10,035 nt of DNA from Euperipatoides rowelli. Lineage: Eukaryota; Onychophora; Udeonychophora; Euonychophora; Peripatopsidae. The notes beneath the pieces are model-generated. The model did not search any database, was not told where the DNA came from, and worked only from the letters and a program-made list of their open reading frames with translations. The position numbers and the translations under genes are program-made. Numbering within the stretch: position 1 is the stretch's first letter; every line of letters begins with the position of its first letter. Of this stretch, positions 6,657 through 10,035 are shown in pieces. The stretch is from assembly GCA_003024985.2 (NCBI GenBank), contig PXIH01S0049993.1; one strand, 5' to 3'.

Positions 6657-8234
6657 TAAAATAATATCAAATCCTGAGTTTTTGTGCTAATAAATTAAAG
6701 TTTGTAATGTTATGCATTTGTTATCCTATTCTTAAATTTAACTTGGAAATTATAATTTAATTAAGGCGATTTTATAAGTTATTTCTTAATTTCGTTCAAA
6801 ATTCTTAGGAAAAATAAATGTTGTTTGAGCCAGGCTATAATAAAATGTTGTGCACATACTTATGGAGCCAGTAGAATTTTTTAAAAAAATAGCACTGAGA
6901 AAATAATTGATGCCTTCAGCATATATAGTTTGTAAAGCTTCACAATTTAAAATGTGGTTTAATTAAAAAAAAAAAAGTATTTTGATAAGAAAATACCAAT
7001 TTATGTGAACATTATTTGTGTATTAATTTATAAAATATTTAAAAGTTATTTCTTTATGTCTCATTTGTATGCTTTATGTTGATATCTTTCAAGAATGAAG
7101 TTCCTATGTTTACTGTAAAATACTATTTTTACTGAAATATGGAAAATGTTACCATGAAGAAGTTAATAGTTTTATAGTACTATGCTCAATTTCTTTCTTC
7201 CCTCTTAATTTTTGTAGCAGATGATTCAGGTTCAAATGTTTTTTATAATTGAACTGAATATAAAAATATTTAATAATAATTTTATATTGTGTAAATGAAA
7301 GTTTTGTCATTACCGTAAAAAGATGCTCATAATGTTGTAAAAGTTTATTTCATTTTTGTGAAATAAAACTTTATTTTAGGATCTGGGTTGCCACTATTTT
7401 TATCCAAAGGATAACATTTACAAAAGTGACACACATCATTTACCCCTTTAAAACGTCAGGGTAATAATTTTACTAAAACATGCATGCACAAATTATACAG
7501 GCCTATTTCACCGATATAAATATTTTATATATGCATAATACCGATAAAATTTAAATCTGGGCCAAAATTAATAACTTGTACTGTATATGCCATGAAGTAA
7601 TTTATTAATTTTGTTTAAAAAAAAATTGATTTTGACATTTTGCTAGCTTATTCGCACATGGCCTATCACAATTGAATATCTTGAATAATGCTGTTCAGTT
7701 TTAATTAACCAATTTCCAATTTATTTTATTTCATTAATTGCTAAACGTAAAATGTACACACTGTAAATGATAAAGCATTAAATGTTTATGCTTGCAAAAA
7801 TATAATTACAAATTCAAGACAAATTGCTATACTACATATAGTAGTCCCGGGTTTGAAGACAATATACAGTATTTAAATTAAGGACTACTCCGTGGGGACA
7901 GAAGGTGACCCATTCTAAAAAGAATGATGCTGAGAATTTTATTTCAACTTCAAGAAAATTATCAATATGCTGTATAACAGTAGATATGTACACTATATTT
8001 AGCCAAATATTAATTTAGAATTTATGTTTTGGACTACTCATAGTGATACACATGAATCAATTTTTATAAAATTTAAAAAATAATTTCATAAAACAGACAG
8101 GTAAGAGAAATTTCTATCCTAATGATGTGCGTACTGGGAAAACAATCAAATGTCTAGGGCAATTGCTGTAGATTGCTACTGCTAAATTCTATAATGGCTG
8201 ATACTCCCACAATTAGTGTGTCCAATTATTGAGT
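6657..8234. other. Long AT-rich stretch without recognised gene
   Basis: No open frame of note and no family resemblance appears on either strand. The only structures seen are a long imperfect hairpin at 7340-7373 and a spaced 8-bp inverted repeat (AGTAGTCC at 7840-7847, GGACTACT at 7882-7889). Three TACTGTA/TACAGTA heptamers occur (7111, 7579, 7865). Confidence 0.6.
7340..7373 (+). repeat. A/T-rich hairpin
   Basis: AAAGTTTATTTCA at 7340-7352 pairs with TGAAATAAAACTTT at 7359-7372, with one bulged A and a six-base T-rich loop. It contains AAATAAAA and could mark the 3' end of an old retroposed sequence. No gene sits next to it. Confidence 0.45.
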
Positions 8235-8455
8235 CTTGAACAGCTGTACAATGTTTTTCGCACACACTTTGAAGAGGATCCACCCAGCTGACCATTTATT
8301 TAAGCCTCGTACAAAACATTAAGAAAACCCGATGCATTTGCAAAGACAGGAGAGCTGGTTGTCCTTCTGTAGCTGAAGCAACTTTGGACTGCGTTTGGTC
8401 TTCTTTTAACGCAGCCTACAAAAATCAATGTGCCAAGCAAGTAGTGATGGTTGAG
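8235..8455 (+). pseudogene. HTH transposase-like fragment (DUF4817-like), frameshifted
   Basis: 8238-8327 reads EQLYNVFRTHFEEDPPS, then a stop, and later SYKTLRK. From about 8327 the match shifts frame and reads RCICKDRRAGCPSVAEATLD, then CVWSSFNAAYKN, ending at a TAA at 8456-8458. The order resembles a helix-turn-helix domain found at the N-terminus of many arthropod mariner-like or otherwise transposon-related proteins: F-R-x-x-F ... PPS ... YK-x-[LF]-R-x-T-x-CICK ... RAG-[RC]-PSV-[AS]-E. There it binds the element's ends. The stops, the frameshift and the absence of any following catalytic DDE/D domain show a dead fragment. The match is from memory and moderately convincing. Confidence 0.58.
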
Positions 8456-8458
8456 TAA

Positions 8459-9171
8459 AAATAAGGGCTTAATCTCTTTTAGCTAAACTAAAACGATCAA
8501 ACAGATCGTTTGAGTGATAAATTGAAACAAAAATATTACTGTATTCAATCTTGCTCAAACATTCAACACAATTATTTTTCTCATGCAAAATATCTATTTT
8601 TCTTTAATAACTCTAATGGGAATTGTTAGTAAATACTGTACATGCATGTGGGGGGTAACGGCTTTATATAGCCTACTGTATAAAAGTCAGTCTAAAAATT
8701 TTCTAAGAATATACTGTGTTTATTAAAGTACTGAAATCCTCTCATTAGACTAATAACCAACAATGCTTCAGATAAATGAGAAAAATATATATATATATAC
8801 CGTATATAAAGTTGCGAATAGCTGGTCATTCTGTACTGTAATTGGGAAGGGCACTTCACTTCACAACTTCACAAAAGTATTTCAAATTAGTTCATTTTAT
8901 TAAAATTATTGATGCAATTGATAATTTTCTCGAAGTTTACTGTAATGTTAATTGATATGGAATCATTTAATATTTTTTAACACTGTTTGATGTTATAAAA
9001 AAAAAAGTTTAGAAGTATTTTAATTTGAAATTAAGCATAATATTTAATAAGTTTAATCAATTGAAACCATCCACAAAATGATGTTTGTAATGTATATATT
9101 TTTTTAAAAATAAATATTTAAATCCAATGTAGTCTATGGTGTTTTTTTATATTTTTCATTGCATGTTTTTT
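8459..9171. other. AT-rich stretch without recognised gene
   Basis: The stretch holds a perfect 8-bp hairpin (AAACGATC at 8491-8498 and GATCGTTT at 8504-8511, five-base loop), a short (AT)n run near 8787-8800, and five TACTGTA heptamers (8537, 8634, 8674, 8834, 8938). I see nothing coding. Confidence 0.55.
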
Positions 9172-9520
9172 GTTTTTTTAAATATGTTTCCTTTGAAAGG
9201 TGAAACGGTCCTTTATTTACAATGCATACACAATGATTTTTTTTATTACAATCTTCCTCATACAAATCTGGGAAAATCTTCAGAGTTCATCTGTGTTGGT
9301 TCTTATTAAGGGCCCTATTCCTGTTTCCGGTATTCCATTTTTAAGACATAGGTATCGTGGGTTCATTTTTCTTACACCGAGCATTTAACAGCTTTTCCTA
9401 GTGTAGAAAAAACCATGAGTACCTAGGCCTGGAAAAAATCAGAGGTACTGTGCCCTCCCATCCCCAGGTTAGAACCAGGTCCCTAGGACTACATATCTGA
9501 GCACAACCACCGTGCTCGAC
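9172..9520 (-). mobile_element. tRNA-derived SINE, copy A (minus strand)
   Basis: On the minus strand the element begins near 9520 with GTCGAGCACGGTGGTTGTG and has a Pol III B-box-like GGTTCTAACC (complement of 9467-9476). It passes through CAGTACCTC and ends in an A-rich tail at about 9172-9180. The last 85 bases (9172-9256) repeat those of copy B, including ATTGTAAATAAAG, a GTTTC...GAAAC inverted pair and CATATTT before the A run. No protein is encoded. It would need a LINE partner for movement; none is visible. Ends are approximate. Confidence 0.68.
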
Positions 9521-9530
9521 AATTTCACTT

Positions 9531-9820
9531 TTTTTTAAAAATATGTTTCACCTCAAAGAGTGAAATCTTTATTTACAATATACACATGTTAGAATATTCT
9601 ATTTACAATCTTCTAACTCGGATGCCTAATCGTACGGTCAGGATAAATCCATTTTTTCTCTAATTAAATCAGAATCTAGATAAAAATTACAGAAAAAAAT
9701 TCCTCGGTAGGTACTGATGGTGAAAGAAAAGTTGCCATTTTATACCACCAGGGTTGCCCAGGATCGAACCTACGACCCCTTATGTGTACTAGCTACAGCA
9801 GCCAGGTTCGAGACATCAAG
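9531..9820 (-). mobile_element. tRNA-derived SINE, copy B (minus strand)
   Basis: On the minus strand the head lies near 9820. GGTTCGATCC (complement of 9761-9770) is an excellent Pol III B-box, preceded by GGGGTCGTA as in the variable/T-arm region of a tRNA. The body contains CAGTACCT (near 9711-9718) as in copy A. The 3' part (9531-9613) has ATTGTAAATAAAG, TTTCAC...GTGAAA and an A run at 9531-9540. The 3' end abuts the head of copy A, so the two copies lie head to tail. The real 5' end and any A-box are uncertain. Confidence 0.7.
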
Positions 9821-10035
9821 ACCGAGACCAACATATTGATAAAATTTATAAAAGAAATTCTTCAAACACTGCAAAGCAGCCTATATTTTTATAAAATAAA
9901 AAATACAGAATTTATTTCACTGAAAATGGTCAACCATCATTATATAAATTCATCCAATTCATCCCTCATCATTATTCTATGAGGTTTCATCAAGATCTCA
10001 CTATTAATAAAAACCCTGTTTAATAGTGATTAAAT
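9821..10035. other. Unassigned right edge
   Basis: This is AT-rich sequence with a short open frame (9782-9982, 66 codons) that overlaps the SINE head. It resembles no protein I know. I see nothing else. Confidence 0.5.

Noticed and set aside
9200-9388. 62-codon open frame on the + strand
   Set aside because: Antisense to SINE copy A. It has no coding resemblance.
9750-9830. A functional tRNA gene on the minus strand
   Set aside because: The B-box is good, but the sequence does not fold into a full cloverleaf with proper acceptor and D arms, and a long SINE body with A tail follows.
1-10035. CRISPR array, bacterial operon or prophage
   Set aside because: No regularly spaced repeats, ribosome binding sites or compact gene order. 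The spliced TMEM43 exons show this is animal nuclear DNA.

Overview
The window looks like AT-rich nuclear DNA from an invertebrate animal. It has short exons with GT-AG splice sites, long stretches without genes, many A/T homopolymers, and degraded transposable elements of four kinds. An arthropod, perhaps a crustacean, is my best guess: the HTH fragment at 8235-8455 resembles a transposon-borne domain common in arthropods. No species can be named from the sequence.

Layout. 1-1574 holds no recognisable gene. 1575-2114 is a frameshifted remnant of the reverse-transcriptase RNase H domain of a Ty3/gypsy-type retrotransposon. 2512-2629 and 2856-3073 are the last two coding exons of a TMEM43 (LUMA) orthologue on the + strand, joined across a 226-bp intron. 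This is the only apparently intact host gene. Its upstream exons must lie left of the window or be unrecognised. The 3' UTR carries two neighbouring hairpins and a canonical AATAAA.

The main finding is 4073-6653, about 2.6 kb. Two long, diverged terminal inverted repeats (about 192 and 232 bp, with an ungapped 81-bp core at about 75% identity) enclose a broken, intronless gene. That gene belongs to a repetitive 'uncharacterized protein' family of invertebrates and fish. It shows the motif order of an XPG/FEN-like (PIN-like) nuclease and ends in a cysteine-rich CXC-type tail. A possible 3-bp target duplication (TTC) lies directly outside the repeats. Together this suggests a cut-and-paste-type DNA transposon carrying an XPG-like protein. 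The Repbase superfamily Academ is one candidate home, but that link is inference.

The right third is mostly featureless AT-rich DNA. It contains an HTH transposase fragment (about 8235-8455) and two head-to-tail tRNA-derived SINE copies on the minus strand (9172-9820). The heptamer TACTGTA/TACAGTA occurs 17 times by hand count, well above composition. Apart from TMEM43, the genes do not form a pathway: the rest is a mobile-element graveyard around and downstream of a housekeeping membrane-protein gene.
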